Assembly (NCBI GenBank): GCA_964522665.1
Contig: CAZFVY010000122.1
Span: 1-19,558 of the forward strand
Length of the DNA stretch: 19,558 nucleotides
Direction: 5' to 3'
Source of the DNA: CAZFVY01 sp964522665
GTDB taxonomy: Bacteria > Verrucomicrobiota > Verrucomicrobiia > Limisphaerales > CAZFVY01
Positions 8,316 to 16,142 of the stretch are shown here, in pieces. The position numbers and the translations under genes were made by a program. Below the pieces are notes generated by a model that saw nothing but the letters and a program-made list of their open reading frames with translations, did no database searches and was not told where the DNA came from. Each line of letters starts with the position of its first letter. The stretch's first letter is position 1.

Positions 8316-10421
8316 ATGACTTTTACGGAAGCGAAAACTCGGCACGCTAAATTGGCCGAGCAAATACGCGCTCACGATTACGCTTACTATGTTCAGGCCA
8401 AGCCGGTGATCAGTGACCTCGAGTACGACCGGCTCTACCGTGAATTGATCGACTTGGAGAGCGCGTTTCCAGAACTGGCGACCAACGATTCGCCCAGCGC
8501 GCGCGTCGGTGGTCAGCCACTGGCGGAGTTTAAGAGCGTGCCGCACGGGACGCCGATGATGAGCCTCGACAACACCTATTCGCAGGCCGAAGTGCAGGAG
8601 TTTTGCGACCGTGTGCAGAAGTTTCTGCCAGGCGAGAGGCTCGTCTGGCTGGTCGAGCCTAAAGTCGATGGCGTGGCCGTCAATCTTCGGTACGAGAACG
8701 GGCTGCTCGTGGTCGGCGCCACGCGGGGCGACGGAGTCATCGGCGACGATGTCACCGCCAATTTGAAAACGATTCGCAGCGTGCCCTTGCGGCTGGCGGG
8801 CGTTGGTTCTCACGACTCGTCGGCCGCTGGGAAAAAACATCCGGCGCCCGACGCCTCGGGACGCGTGGTCGAACCGCCGGAGCTGTTGGAGGTTCGCGGA
8901 GAGGTGTATCTGACCAGGGACGGCTTCGCTCGCCTCAACGCCGAGCGGGAGTCCGCCGGGGAGGAAGCGTTCGCGAATCCGCGCAGCGCGGCGGCCGGCT
9001 CGCTCAAGCAATTGGACCCGCGCCTCGTGGCGAAGCGCCCGCTCGATACCGCGCTTTATGGCGTCGGGACGGTGACGGGGGCGCCCTTGCCCGCGACGCA
9101 ACGGGAGTTGCTCGCGTGGTTGAAGCGTCTGGGATTTAAGACGCCCGAGCGAACGTGGTACTGCGAATCGACCGCCGAATTGATCGCCGCGATCGCGGAG
9201 CTTGATCGAGTGCGCCGCGATTTCAATTACGAGACGGATGGCGCGGTGATCAAGCTTGATTCCGTCGCGTGGCGGGAGCGTTTGGGCGCCACCGCGAAGG
9301 CCCCGCGCTGGGCGATCGCGTACAAATACGCGCCGGAGCAGGCGCAGACGCGGCTCAACGCCATCACCATCCAAGTCGGTCGCACCGGAGCTTTGACGCC
9401 GGTGGCGGAGTTGGAACCGGTGTTTCTCGCCGGCAGCAAGATCAGCCGGGCCACGCTCCACAACGAGGACGAATTGCTCCGGAAGGATATCCGGATCGGC
9501 GATACCGTGCTGATCGAAAAGGCCGGTGAAGTCATTCCCGCGGTGGTCGGCGTCGTGTCGCAGCGGCGCACCGGCGCGGAGACGCCGTTCCATTTCCCTA
9601 AAGTCTGCCCTGAATGCGGCTCGAAGGTGTCGCGATTGGCCGGGGCCGCGGGAGACGAGGGAGTCGTCTGGCGCTGCCCGAATCCGGACTGTCCGGCCCA
9701 GGTGATCGGACGGCTCGAACACTGGTGCGCGCGCGGGGCGATGGACATTGAAGGGGGCGGCGAGGCGCTCATCGGGCAGTTGGTGAAGGCCGGTCTGGCG
9801 CGGGACGTGGCGGACCTTTATTCGTTGAAGTTGGACAAGATCGCCGGCCTGGAACGGATGGGGGAGAAATCGGCGAGGAATTTCCTCGCGGGCGTCGCGG
9901 CCAGCAAGACGCGCGATTTATGGCGGCTGCTTTTTGGGTTGGGAATTCTGCACGTGGGCGCGGGCGTCGCCAAATCGTTGGGACGAAGCTTCGCGAGCCT
10001 CGACGACGTTTTCAATGCCTCCGTTGACCAATTGAACGAAGTCGAGGATATCGGCGCGGTGATCGCGCAGAGCCTGGCGCAGTGGCACGGCGATAGCCGC
10101 AACCGGCATTTAATCGAGCGCTTGCGCACGGCGGAGTTGAACTTCAAATCCGCGCTCTACCAGCCGGCGTCGGCGCTCGGCCCATTCGCGGGCAAAACGT
10201 TCGTCCTGACCGGAACCTTGCCGCACCTTAAGCGGGAAGAGGCGGCCGCGAAGATCGAGGCGCTCGGCGGCAAAGTCAGCGGCAGCGTGAGCAAGCATAC
10301 CAGTTTCGTCGTCGCCGGCGAGGAGGCCGGTTCCAAATTGGAGAAAGCGCAGAAGTTGGGCGTTCCGGTCATCGACGAGGCTGAATTCCTGCGCCTCTGC
10401 GACAGCGCCACGCCTGGTTGA
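8316..10421 (+). CDS. ligA: NAD+-dependent DNA ligase
   Basis: LigA seals nicks during replication and repair using NAD+. The 701-aa product has the full bacterial architecture: the Ia domain (about 1-70, with HDYAYYV), the adenylation domain with KVDG and AMP-accepting Lys116, TRGDG, RGEVYL, FANPRSAAAGS and DGAVIK, then an OB fold with VGRTGALTPVAELEPV. A four-Cys zinc finger (Cys431, 434, 454, 459), helix-hairpin-helix repeats and a C-terminal BRCT domain (about 622-698) follow. The ATG at 8316 was chosen because it yields the usual N-terminus (MTFTEAKTRHAKLAEQIRAH); an earlier ATG at 8208 would translate repeat sequence. An insert of about 25 residues (163-188), rich in Ser, Pro and Ala, sits before LEVRGEV, where most LigA proteins have a short loop. 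The gene is convergent with the GH57 gene. Confidence 0.97.
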   Translation: MTFTEAKTRHAKLAEQIRAHDYAYYVQAKPVISDLEYDRLYRELIDLESAFPELATNDSPSARVGGQPLAEFKSVPHGTPMMSLDNTYSQAEVQEFCDRVQKFLPGERLVWLVEPKVDGVAVNLRYENGLLVVGATRGDGVIGDDVTANLKTIRSVPLRLAGVGSHDSSAAGKKHPAPDASGRVVEPPELLEVRGEVYLTRDGFARLNAERESAGEEAFANPRSAAAGSLKQLDPRLVAKRPLDTALYGVGTVTGAPLPATQRELLAWLKRLGFKTPERTWYCESTAELIAAIAELDRVRRDFNYETDGAVIKLDSVAWRERLGATAKAPRWAIAYKYAPEQAQTRLNAITIQVGRTGALTPVAELEPVFLAGSKISRATLHNEDELLRKDIRIGDTVLIEKAGEVIPAVVGVVSQRRTGAETPFHFPKVCPECGSKVSRLAGAAGDEGVVWRCPNPDCPAQVIGRLEHWCARGAMDIEGGGEALIGQLVKAGLARDVADLYSLKLDKIAGLERMGEKSARNFLAGVAASKTRDLWRLLFGLGILHVGAGVAKSLGRSFASLDDVFNASVDQLNEVEDIGAVIAQSLAQWHGDSRNRHLIERLRTAELNFKSALYQPASALGPFAGKTFVLTGTLPHLKREEAAAKIEALGGKVSGSVSKHTSFVVAGEEAGSKLEKAQKLGVPVIDEAEFLRLCDSATPG

Positions 10422-10464
10422 TCGGTGGCGTCGGCCGAGTCAGCGCGCCAGGCGACGGCCGCGG

Positions 10465-12039
10465 CTACGCCCAATAACGATAGTCCACAGCCGGGAAGAT
10501 GTTGTCGCGTGATTCGATGTCACTGAGCCAGGTCTCATCGACGCGGGTCGTGGTCACTTGTTCGTGCAGCGCGAGAAAACGGAGCAAGTGTTCCTGGACC
10601 CGTTTGCGGGCGTATTCCGGGCTGGTGCCGGTGCGCAGGATAAACGGCCAATCGCTGGCCTGGGCGAGGAGCAGCTCGCGGGCGGCTTGATTCAGCGCGC
10701 GCTGGAGCGCGCCGCCGGCCTCGGGGAATTGGCGCGCCAGCTCGGTCATCCGACGCTGGGCCATTTGCAAGTGCGGATAAATCCACGCGTTGGCTTCGTT
10801 TAACCAGACTCGCCAGTAGCCCTCTTCGCCCCAACTTGACGCGCTCGGATGAGTGACCTGCAACGTGGGATGCCGGCGCAGATAGTCGCCCGGCGTCAGC
10901 AGGGTAATCTCCTTCTGCTCGCGGCAAGTTAGCCGGACGAACGCGTCCAGAAAATCCACCCCTTCGTACCACCAATGCCCGAACAATTCGCAATCATAGG
11001 GTGAGACGAGCAGCGGCGGCCGGTCCACCAACCCGGCGACGCGTTCAACTTGCTCGACCCGAGTTTTCAGGAAATGCGCCGCGTGCTCGCGGGCGACGCG
11101 CAAGGCCGTTTCGCGTTCGTAAACCTCCTTGCCGTTCTCGCGTCCGGCGATCCGATGGTACTTGAGGCCGGTGAATCCCCGATGGTCTGGCGACGGCAGA
11201 TACGGCCGGACGTAGTCAAAGTCGAGATCGAAGCCAATGTCGCGATAGAAGTCGCGGTACCGCGGGTCACCCGGATACCCGCCGTGGCGGCTCCAGACCT
11301 GGTTCGCCGATTCCAGATCACGGCCGAACGCCGCGACGCCGTGACTCGTGAAGACCGGCGCGTAGATGCCGTAACGAGGCTGCTGCGCGGCGTGCAGAAT
11401 TCCATGCGCGTCCATGATGAACCAGCGGAGATTGGCCTCCTGCAACGCGGTTTCGACCTCCTCGACGTACGCGCATTCGGGGAGCCAGATGCCGCGGGGA
11501 TCGCAACCGAAGCAGGCGCGATAATGATCGCGGGCGACCAGAACCTGGGCGCGGATCGATGGGCTGTGCCCGGTGAGCAATGGCAATAACGCATGCGTGG
11601 CGGCGCAAGTGATGATCTCAAGCCGTCCTTCCGCCTGCAAACGGCCAAACGCGCCGACGAGATCGCGGCCGCACGCCTGGTAGGCGGTCCGGGTCGAGCT
11701 GAAGCGGTGGTGGTACATCCAGGCCAGCTCGCGGAAGGTCCGGTCCCAATGCGTTCGGTGGATTTCCTTCTCGGCCAGCTCGATCAGGCCGTCCAGGCGC
11801 CGCGTGTAGCGTTCCTGAAGCAGCGGGTCCCGCAGCATCGTGCACAGGGTCGGGGAAAGCGAGAGCGTGAGGCGGGCCTCCAGTCCGTCCCGCTGCCAGC
11901 CTTGGAGCGCCTGCAGCAGCGGCACGTAGGATTCGGTGATGGCCTCGAACAGCCAGGCTTCCTCGAGGAAACGCTCGTGTTCCGGGTGGCGGACAAACGG
12001 CAGATGGGCGTGGAGGACGAGGGCGACGTAGCCGGTCAT
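10465..12039 (-). CDS. GH57 1,4-alpha-glucan branching enzyme
   Basis: This enzyme introduces alpha-1,6 branches into glycogen-like alpha-glucans in the cytoplasm. The 524-aa length is normal for the GH57 branching enzymes of the TK1436/TTHA1902 type. Visible family motifs are HAHLP at 10-14, WLPECAY with predicted nucleophile Glu188, and SPYDCELFGHWW with predicted acid/base Asp349. GYPGDPRYRDFYRDIGFDLD also matches this GH57 subgroup. The ATG at 12039 was preferred over a TTG at 12051 because family members start directly with M-x-G-Y-x-A-L-V-L-H-A-H; the TTG has a GAGG upstream and remains possible. It lies 32 bp after the DUF4912 gene on the same strand, so the two are likely co-transcribed. 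Substrate and product are family inferences. Confidence 0.92.
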   Translation of the reverse strand: MTGYVALVLHAHLPFVRHPEHERFLEEAWLFEAITESYVPLLQALQGWQRDGLEARLTLSLSPTLCTMLRDPLLQERYTRRLDGLIELAEKEIHRTHWDRTFRELAWMYHHRFSSTRTAYQACGRDLVGAFGRLQAEGRLEIITCAATHALLPLLTGHSPSIRAQVLVARDHYRACFGCDPRGIWLPECAYVEEVETALQEANLRWFIMDAHGILHAAQQPRYGIYAPVFTSHGVAAFGRDLESANQVWSRHGGYPGDPRYRDFYRDIGFDLDFDYVRPYLPSPDHRGFTGLKYHRIAGRENGKEVYERETALRVAREHAAHFLKTRVEQVERVAGLVDRPPLLVSPYDCELFGHWWYEGVDFLDAFVRLTCREQKEITLLTPGDYLRRHPTLQVTHPSASSWGEEGYWRVWLNEANAWIYPHLQMAQRRMTELARQFPEAGGALQRALNQAARELLLAQASDWPFILRTGTSPEYARKRVQEHLLRFLALHEQVTTTRVDETWLSDIESRDNIFPAVDYRYWA

Positions 12040-12071
12040 GACGGAGGGCAACGCGCCTCAACGTGAGGCTG

Positions 12072-13751
12072 CTAAGAGGGCTGCGCGGCGCCCGGTGGTT
12101 TGAGCCACGGCGGCTGCGGCGTGGCGCCGACTTCGCCCCATTGGGTCGTATCGCGGGTGAACTCCAATTCAACCGCGCGGCCGTCCGCGCCGTCCGCCGA
12201 AACCGCCACCACCGGCAATTCGTAACTGCCGTTGGGCAACGCGAAACGACAACTGAACGAGCCATCCGGGCGCAGCTTGATCCGGCGGCCGGCGATGGCG
12301 ACCGCCGCCCCGGGTTCGGTCGCTCCGTAAATGACCAGTTCGGCGTTGACGGTGAACCAAAAAGATTTTTTTCCCGGCGCGCCGGCGGCCCCGGGCGCTT
12401 CGGTAGGCGCCAAAGCCTGGCCGCCGGGACCGCTGGAGGAATCCTCGGCGGCGCCAAGGGGACCGGACGGAGAAGTCGGCGCCGCTCCTCGCCGAGCGCC
12501 TGGCGCCGCGGTCGGGACCGGCGCTGGCCCGGCCCCAACTTCTTCAAGTTGACGGCGGGTCAAATCGACGATGGATTCGGAATTAACGCTCGGTCGGATT
12601 TGCCGGGTCTCGATGACCGGCCGGGTTTTCTCTCGTTCCTGTTCCAAATGCCATTGAATGGCGAAAGCCGACGGGATTTCGGGGGCGTCAACTGGGTAAA
12701 TTCGGGCGATCGCTTCACCCAGCGGCGCCGTTTCCAGGGCGGCCGCGCGGGCTTCGAGCATTAATTGTTGGAATGGCACCTCCGGAGGGATCGTTGCCAT
12801 CTTAAACTGAGTGTCGGAGGAGGCGAGGGCCGGTGGCGTTCGCGCGAGGCCGGACGTCGCCACGGAGACCCATTGAGCGTCGCGTTCGTAGTAGCCCAGT
12901 TGAGCGATGTAATTCGTCGCCGCTTCGGTGACCGGCAGAAACCAGTGACTGGACTCCGGTGAGACCGGCGTTTCGCTCAAGGGCACATCCCCGACGCTGC
13001 CGGCGTAAAGGCGCAACGCCAGTCGGTGATCGGGCGCGATCTGCTGATAGGCCAGAAGTTGCGCGCGCGTCACGTCCCAATGTCCGTAGAGGCAATGCGG
13101 GTCGCGCGCGGTTAAGACCAATTCCCGGCTGCCGTACGCCTCGGGAAGAGCGGCTGACGATTCGGTCGGTTTCCCGCCGCCACCAATCGTTTCGGCGGCG
13201 TGGCTGATCTTGGCGGCCAATTCCGCCAGCGGCATCGGGTCCAATGCGAAATGCGGGCGCTCGGCATCGGGGCGAGGTGGCGGCGGTGGTTCGGCGCGCG
13301 TAACCGGCGGCGGAGTCTCCGGCGCCGTCGGCCGGTTGGTTCGCTCGGCGTTCTCGCTGGGCGCCTCGCTCGGGACCGAGGCGGGGACAATCGTGGCCAC
13401 CGGCGCAACCGGCGGTTCAGCGGGCGGGGCTGGCGGCGGAACCGGTGGAGCGGTCGCTGGCAAGGGCGCCAGCGGCGCCGATTCGGTCACGACGCCATGC
13501 GGCAAGTCGGGGCCAACGGAATCTGGTCCGACGGATTCACGGGTACGGGGAGACGGGACATCGTCCGGTTCGAGTAGAAAATCCGGGATTTTGAGGGCGG
13601 AAATCGTCCGCGCTGGAGTGATCCGATGGGGGACCGGACGGCGGGTCTTGGAGCGGGAAATCGTCCGCTTCGCCTTGGGCGCCTTTTTGGGGGCTTTGAC
13701 CGTGGCGCGCGCGGACTTCGGTTTCGGGGCTTTCCTGTGCTCGCGTTTCAT
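12072..13751 (-). CDS. DUF4912-domain protein with basic N-terminus and Pro/Ala-rich linkers
   Basis: This is a 559-aa protein of unknown biochemical function. Residues 1-45 are Lys/Arg/Ala/Pro-rich, resembling nucleic-acid or polyanion-binding tails. Residues 60-165 form a Pro/Ala-rich low-complexity linker. The DUF4912 core lies at about 204-310 and contains YGSRELVLTARDPHCLYGHW, the family hallmark. A second low-complexity stretch (about 430-470) precedes a C-terminal beta-rich module (about 470-550) with LRPDGSFSCRFALPNGSYELP. DUF4912 genes often sit beside GH57 branching-enzyme genes; here the GH57 gene follows by 32 bp, which suggests a role in storage-glucan metabolism. The ATG at 13751 (MKREHRK) was chosen over a TTG at 13781. 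Some ambiguity about the start remains because no Shine-Dalgarno is evident. Confidence 0.85.
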   Translation of the reverse strand: MKREHRKAPKPKSARATVKAPKKAPKAKRTISRSKTRRPVPHRITPARTISALKIPDFLLEPDDVPSPRTRESVGPDSVGPDLPHGVVTESAPLAPLPATAPPVPPPAPPAEPPVAPVATIVPASVPSEAPSENAERTNRPTAPETPPPVTRAEPPPPPRPDAERPHFALDPMPLAELAAKISHAAETIGGGGKPTESSAALPEAYGSRELVLTARDPHCLYGHWDVTRAQLLAYQQIAPDHRLALRLYAGSVGDVPLSETPVSPESSHWFLPVTEAATNYIAQLGYYERDAQWVSVATSGLARTPPALASSDTQFKMATIPPEVPFQQLMLEARAAALETAPLGEAIARIYPVDAPEIPSAFAIQWHLEQEREKTRPVIETRQIRPSVNSESIVDLTRRQLEEVGAGPAPVPTAAPGARRGAAPTSPSGPLGAAEDSSSGPGGQALAPTEAPGAAGAPGKKSFWFTVNAELVIYGATEPGAAVAIAGRRIKLRPDGSFSCRFALPNGSYELPVVAVSADGADGRAVELEFTRDTTQWGEVGATPQPPWLKPPGAAQPS

Positions 13752-14130
13752 GCGGTGATGAATGACGTTGGGATGGCCCAATCACTGACCCGTTCGCCGG
13801 TGAATTTAGGAGCACACCGGGCCGTAGCGCAATCTCAAACTCCGGGAAATCCAGGAAAATAGGTTCAACGTCGCCGAATAACGCGACGCGTCGGCCAGAT
13901 TCGGCCTGGGCTGGGTCTTAGTTTCGAACGGTTGCCACGGTGCTACTCACGGGCGAACCGCGCGCACGAATCCGCCGCCCGACTCCGCGGCGCGCCCGAG
14001 TTGGCGCCGCTCGCGCGCGGCAGGGCGGCGCGGCCGCCTTTCGGATCACGTCGTTGTTCGAAGGGAGGCGGCGCGGCGCAGCGCGACCGTTGGCCAATCG
14101 CGACGATCCGAAGACGCGACCGACGGACCA
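13752..14130. other. GC-rich spacer upstream of the DUF4912 gene, no gene supported
   Basis: This 379-bp stretch lies between the end of dcd and the start of the DUF4912 gene, both on the minus strand. It should contain the dcd terminator and the DUF4912/GH57 promoter. The middle (about 13960-14070) is extremely GC-rich, with many GCGCG runs. Short open frames of 60-70 codons exist on both strands but have high-GC composition and no recognisable family. No tRNA, clear U-tract terminator or CRISPR structure was seen. Confidence 0.5.
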
Positions 14131-14697
14131 CTAAAGCGGCGGAGTGATGCCCCTTTGTTTTTGATATTTGCCCTGGCGATCAGCGTAGGAGACTTCGCAA
14201 GCGTGCGGCGCGCGCAGGAAGAGGACTTGAGCGAGGCCCTCGTTCGCGTAGATCCGGGCGGGCAGGGGAGTTGTGTTCGAGATTTCCAACGTCACGTGCC
14301 CCTCCCATTCCGGTTCGAAGGGCGTCACGTTGACGATGATTCCACAACGCGCGTACGTGCTCTTGCCCAGGCAAATCGCGAGAATGTCGCGCGGAATGCG
14401 AAAATATTCGACGCTGCGACTTAGCGCGAACGAATTGGGTGGGACGATGCAAACATTGCCCCGGATATCGACGAATGATTTGGGATCAAACGCCTTCGGG
14501 TCCACGACCGTGTTGAAGACGTTGGTAAACACCTTGAACTCATCCGCCACGCGGAGGTCGTAACCGTAGCTCGAAAGCCCGAAACTGATGACTCGCTGGC
14601 CGTCGTCGAGGCCGCGAACCTGACGTTCGACGAAAGGCTCGATCATGCGCTGGTCGATCGCCAGTCGTCGGATTTCGTGGTCGGCAAGAATGCTCAT
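14131..14697 (-). CDS. dcd: dCTP deaminase
   Basis: Dcd deaminates dCTP to dUTP, the precursor of dUMP for thymidylate synthesis. The 188-aa product is close to the usual ~190 aa. It contains GLSSYGYDLRV near residue 43, GKSTYAR (111-117) holding the active-site Ser113 and Arg117, TPFEPEWEGHVTLEISN with catalytic Glu138 (same number as in E. coli Dcd), and the C-terminal SYADRQGKYQKQRGIT nucleotide-binding tail. It lies 72 bp downstream of nrdB on the same strand. The likely operon thus links ribonucleotide reduction directly to the dTTP branch. Whether it is mono- or bifunctional (deaminase plus dUTPase) cannot be decided from sequence alone; the E. coli-like signature favours deaminase only. 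Confidence 0.95.
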   Translation of the reverse strand: MSILADHEIRRLAIDQRMIEPFVERQVRGLDDGQRVISFGLSSYGYDLRVADEFKVFTNVFNTVVDPKAFDPKSFVDIRGNVCIVPPNSFALSRSVEYFRIPRDILAICLGKSTYARCGIIVNVTPFEPEWEGHVTLEISNTTPLPARIYANEGLAQVLFLRAPHACEVSYADRQGKYQKQRGITPPL

Positions 14698-14769
14698 TTC
14701 ATGATCGCGGCGTTGTCCTTATGCGGCGCGCGGCGGCAATTCGCTCGCGCGAGTTTGACCGGTTCGATT

Positions 14770-15831
14770 TTACCAGGTGAGCGAGCCGCCGCTTTGGTAC
14801 TCGGTGACGCGGGTTTCAAAAAAATTCTTCTCTTTGCCCAGGTCAATCGTTTCGCTCATCCACGAGAACGGATTGACCGCGCCATATTTTATTGCGAGGC
14901 CGATCCGCTCCAGCCGTCGGTCGGCAATATACCGCACATATTCGCGAAACAACCCCGCGTTAAGCCCCAGGATTCCGCGCGGCAGGCAATCTTCCGCGTA
15001 CGCGATCTCCAGTTCGACCCCGGCGGTGATGAGTCGCTCAAGTTCCGCGCAAAATTCGGCGGTCCAGACCTCCGGATTCTCGGCCTTGATGCCATTAATG
15101 AGGTCGATGCCAAAGTTCAAATGGATGGTCTCATCGCGCAGAATATACTGAAATTGTTCGCCCACTCCGGTCAAGCGATTCTGTCGGTGGAACGCGAGCA
15201 TCATCACAAAACCGCTGTAGAAGAAAATGCCTTCCATGATAACGTAAAAGCCGACGAGGTTTTTTACAAGGCGGCGCCGACCGCCCACCGAGCCGGTCTC
15301 GAAAGCCGGGTCCAGGATGTCAGCGGTGAGCGCCATTTCGAAGGTGTCTTTCGCGTGGATCGAATTGACCTCGTGATACATGTTGAAGACTTCGCGTTCG
15401 TCCAGTCCGAGCGATTCGCAAATGTAGTGGAACGCGTGCGTGTGCAACGCCTCCTCGAAGGCCTGCCGCAGCAGGTATTGCCGCGCCTCCGGGTTGGTGA
15501 CGTGCTTGAAGATCGCCAGGACGATGTTATTGCCGACCAGACTCTCGGCGGTGCTGAAAAAGCCGAGGTTGCGCATGACGACCATTCGCTCGTCGGCGGA
15601 AAGGCGGTTGGATTTCCACAGGTCGATGTCCCGCTGCATCGGAACCTCGGTCGGCATCCAATGATTGGCGCAACCGTTGAGGTAGTGTTCCCAGGCCCAT
15701 TTATACTTCAGCGGCATGAGCTGGTTGACATCGACGGCGCGGCAATTGAGCAGGCGTTTGTCGGCGGCGTTGACGCGTTGGGACAGCGGGCGTGGTTGAG
15801 CGGGTTCGGCGGAGGATTGGCAGCATGACAT
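14770..15831 (-). CDS. nrdB: Class Ic ribonucleotide reductase small subunit (Mn/Fe type, radical Tyr replaced by Phe)
   Basis: NrdB supplies the oxidising equivalent that starts ribonucleotide reduction in NrdA. The 353-aa product has the full metal-ligand set: Glu96, Glu127, His130, Glu200, Glu234 and His237. The position of the E. coli radical Tyr122 is Phe134, in EALHTHAF. Each of these residues is exactly seven higher than the recalled Chlamydia trachomatis positions (E89, E120, H123, F127, E193, E227, H230). The same offset holds for the radical-relay residues Trp58, Tyr229, Asp233 and the C-terminal Tyr345. This strongly supports a class Ic enzyme with a Mn(IV)/Fe(III) cofactor instead of a tyrosyl radical. 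The gene is third in the operon after nrdA and a metE remnant. The ATG at 15831 gives a short Cys-containing N-terminus and has no clear Shine-Dalgarno. Confidence 0.95.
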   Translation of the reverse strand: MSCCQSSAEPAQPRPLSQRVNAADKRLLNCRAVDVNQLMPLKYKWAWEHYLNGCANHWMPTEVPMQRDIDLWKSNRLSADERMVVMRNLGFFSTAESLVGNNIVLAIFKHVTNPEARQYLLRQAFEEALHTHAFHYICESLGLDEREVFNMYHEVNSIHAKDTFEMALTADILDPAFETGSVGGRRRLVKNLVGFYVIMEGIFFYSGFVMMLAFHRQNRLTGVGEQFQYILRDETIHLNFGIDLINGIKAENPEVWTAEFCAELERLITAGVELEIAYAEDCLPRGILGLNAGLFREYVRYIADRRLERIGLAIKYGAVNPFSWMSETIDLGKEKNFFETRVTEYQSGGSLTW

Positions 15832-15903
15832 AGGGGAGAGGGGGTGTTACGTGAGGAGTTTGGCGGCGCGGAGTCGTTTGATTTGCGCGAACTGGTAAAG
15901 GTT

Positions 15904-15933
15904 GGGCGGCGCCGGATTGGGCTGGCGCCGCCC
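15904..15933. repeat. Perfect 10-bp inverted repeat between the metE remnant and nrdB
   Basis: GGGCGGCGCC and GGCGCCGCCC form a perfect 10-bp stem with a 10-nt loop. A second, 7-bp hairpin (CGCGGGC/GCCCGCG, 15951-15970) lies just before it in transcription order, at the tail of the metE remnant. Neither is followed by a U-tract on the minus strand. They are more likely intercistronic stabilisers, attenuators or repeat debris than full terminators. Confidence 0.6.
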
Positions 15934-15938
15934 GCGTC

Positions 15939-16142
15939 TCAGGCGATGGGCGCGGGCGAATCAGCCCGCGGAATTAGCGTCCGGCATTGGCGCGCGGCCG
16001 CGACGAGCCATTCGAGGGCCGGTTTGACTTCCTCCTGCCGCGTCTTGAGACCGCCGTCCGGATTTACGCCGAGGCACGCGGCCGGGATGACTCGTGCGGC
16101 GGCTTGAATCAGCGCCGGCATTGTGGGTGAGTAGTCGGTCGT
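15939..16142 (-). pseudogene. metE: Remnant of the 3' end of metE (cobalamin-independent methionine synthase)
   Basis: In the frame directly following the nrdA stop, the translation reads DYSPTMPALIQAA, then VIPAACLGVNPDGGLKTR, then EEVKPALEWLVAAARQCR, and ends at 15939. This matches the C-terminal end of MetE, whose family pattern is SPRIPS, VIPAERLWVNPDCGLKTR and PALxNMVxAA. Only about 65 of the ~750 residues remain. The zinc-ligand Cys of NPDCGLKTR (Cys726 in E. coli) is Gly here, codon GGC at 16053-16055, one substitution from TGC. The only ATG in the frame (16121) would make a 60-aa product lacking the rest of the active site, so enzyme activity is excluded. It could be a degenerate gene end or, less likely, a retained small protein. 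MetE is a classic target of B12 riboswitches, and one heads this operon. Confidence 0.75.

Noticed and set aside
8271..9722. Long (483-codon) open frame antisense to ligA
   Set aside because: Arg/Gly/Ala/Pro-rich, with no motif, and wholly antisense to an unmistakable ligA; typical of high-GC coding DNA.
10422..10464. Possible terminator between convergent ligA and the GH57 gene
   Set aside because: No stable stem followed by a U-tract could be found in the 43-bp gap.
11618..12547. 309-codon frame in another register over the GH57/DUF4912 genes
   Set aside because: Pro/Arg-rich out-of-frame translation overlapping two supported genes.
13932..14147. Small open frames in the spacer next to dcd
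   Set aside because: Arg/Ala-rich, found on both strands in an extremely GC-rich stretch, with no start signal or family match.
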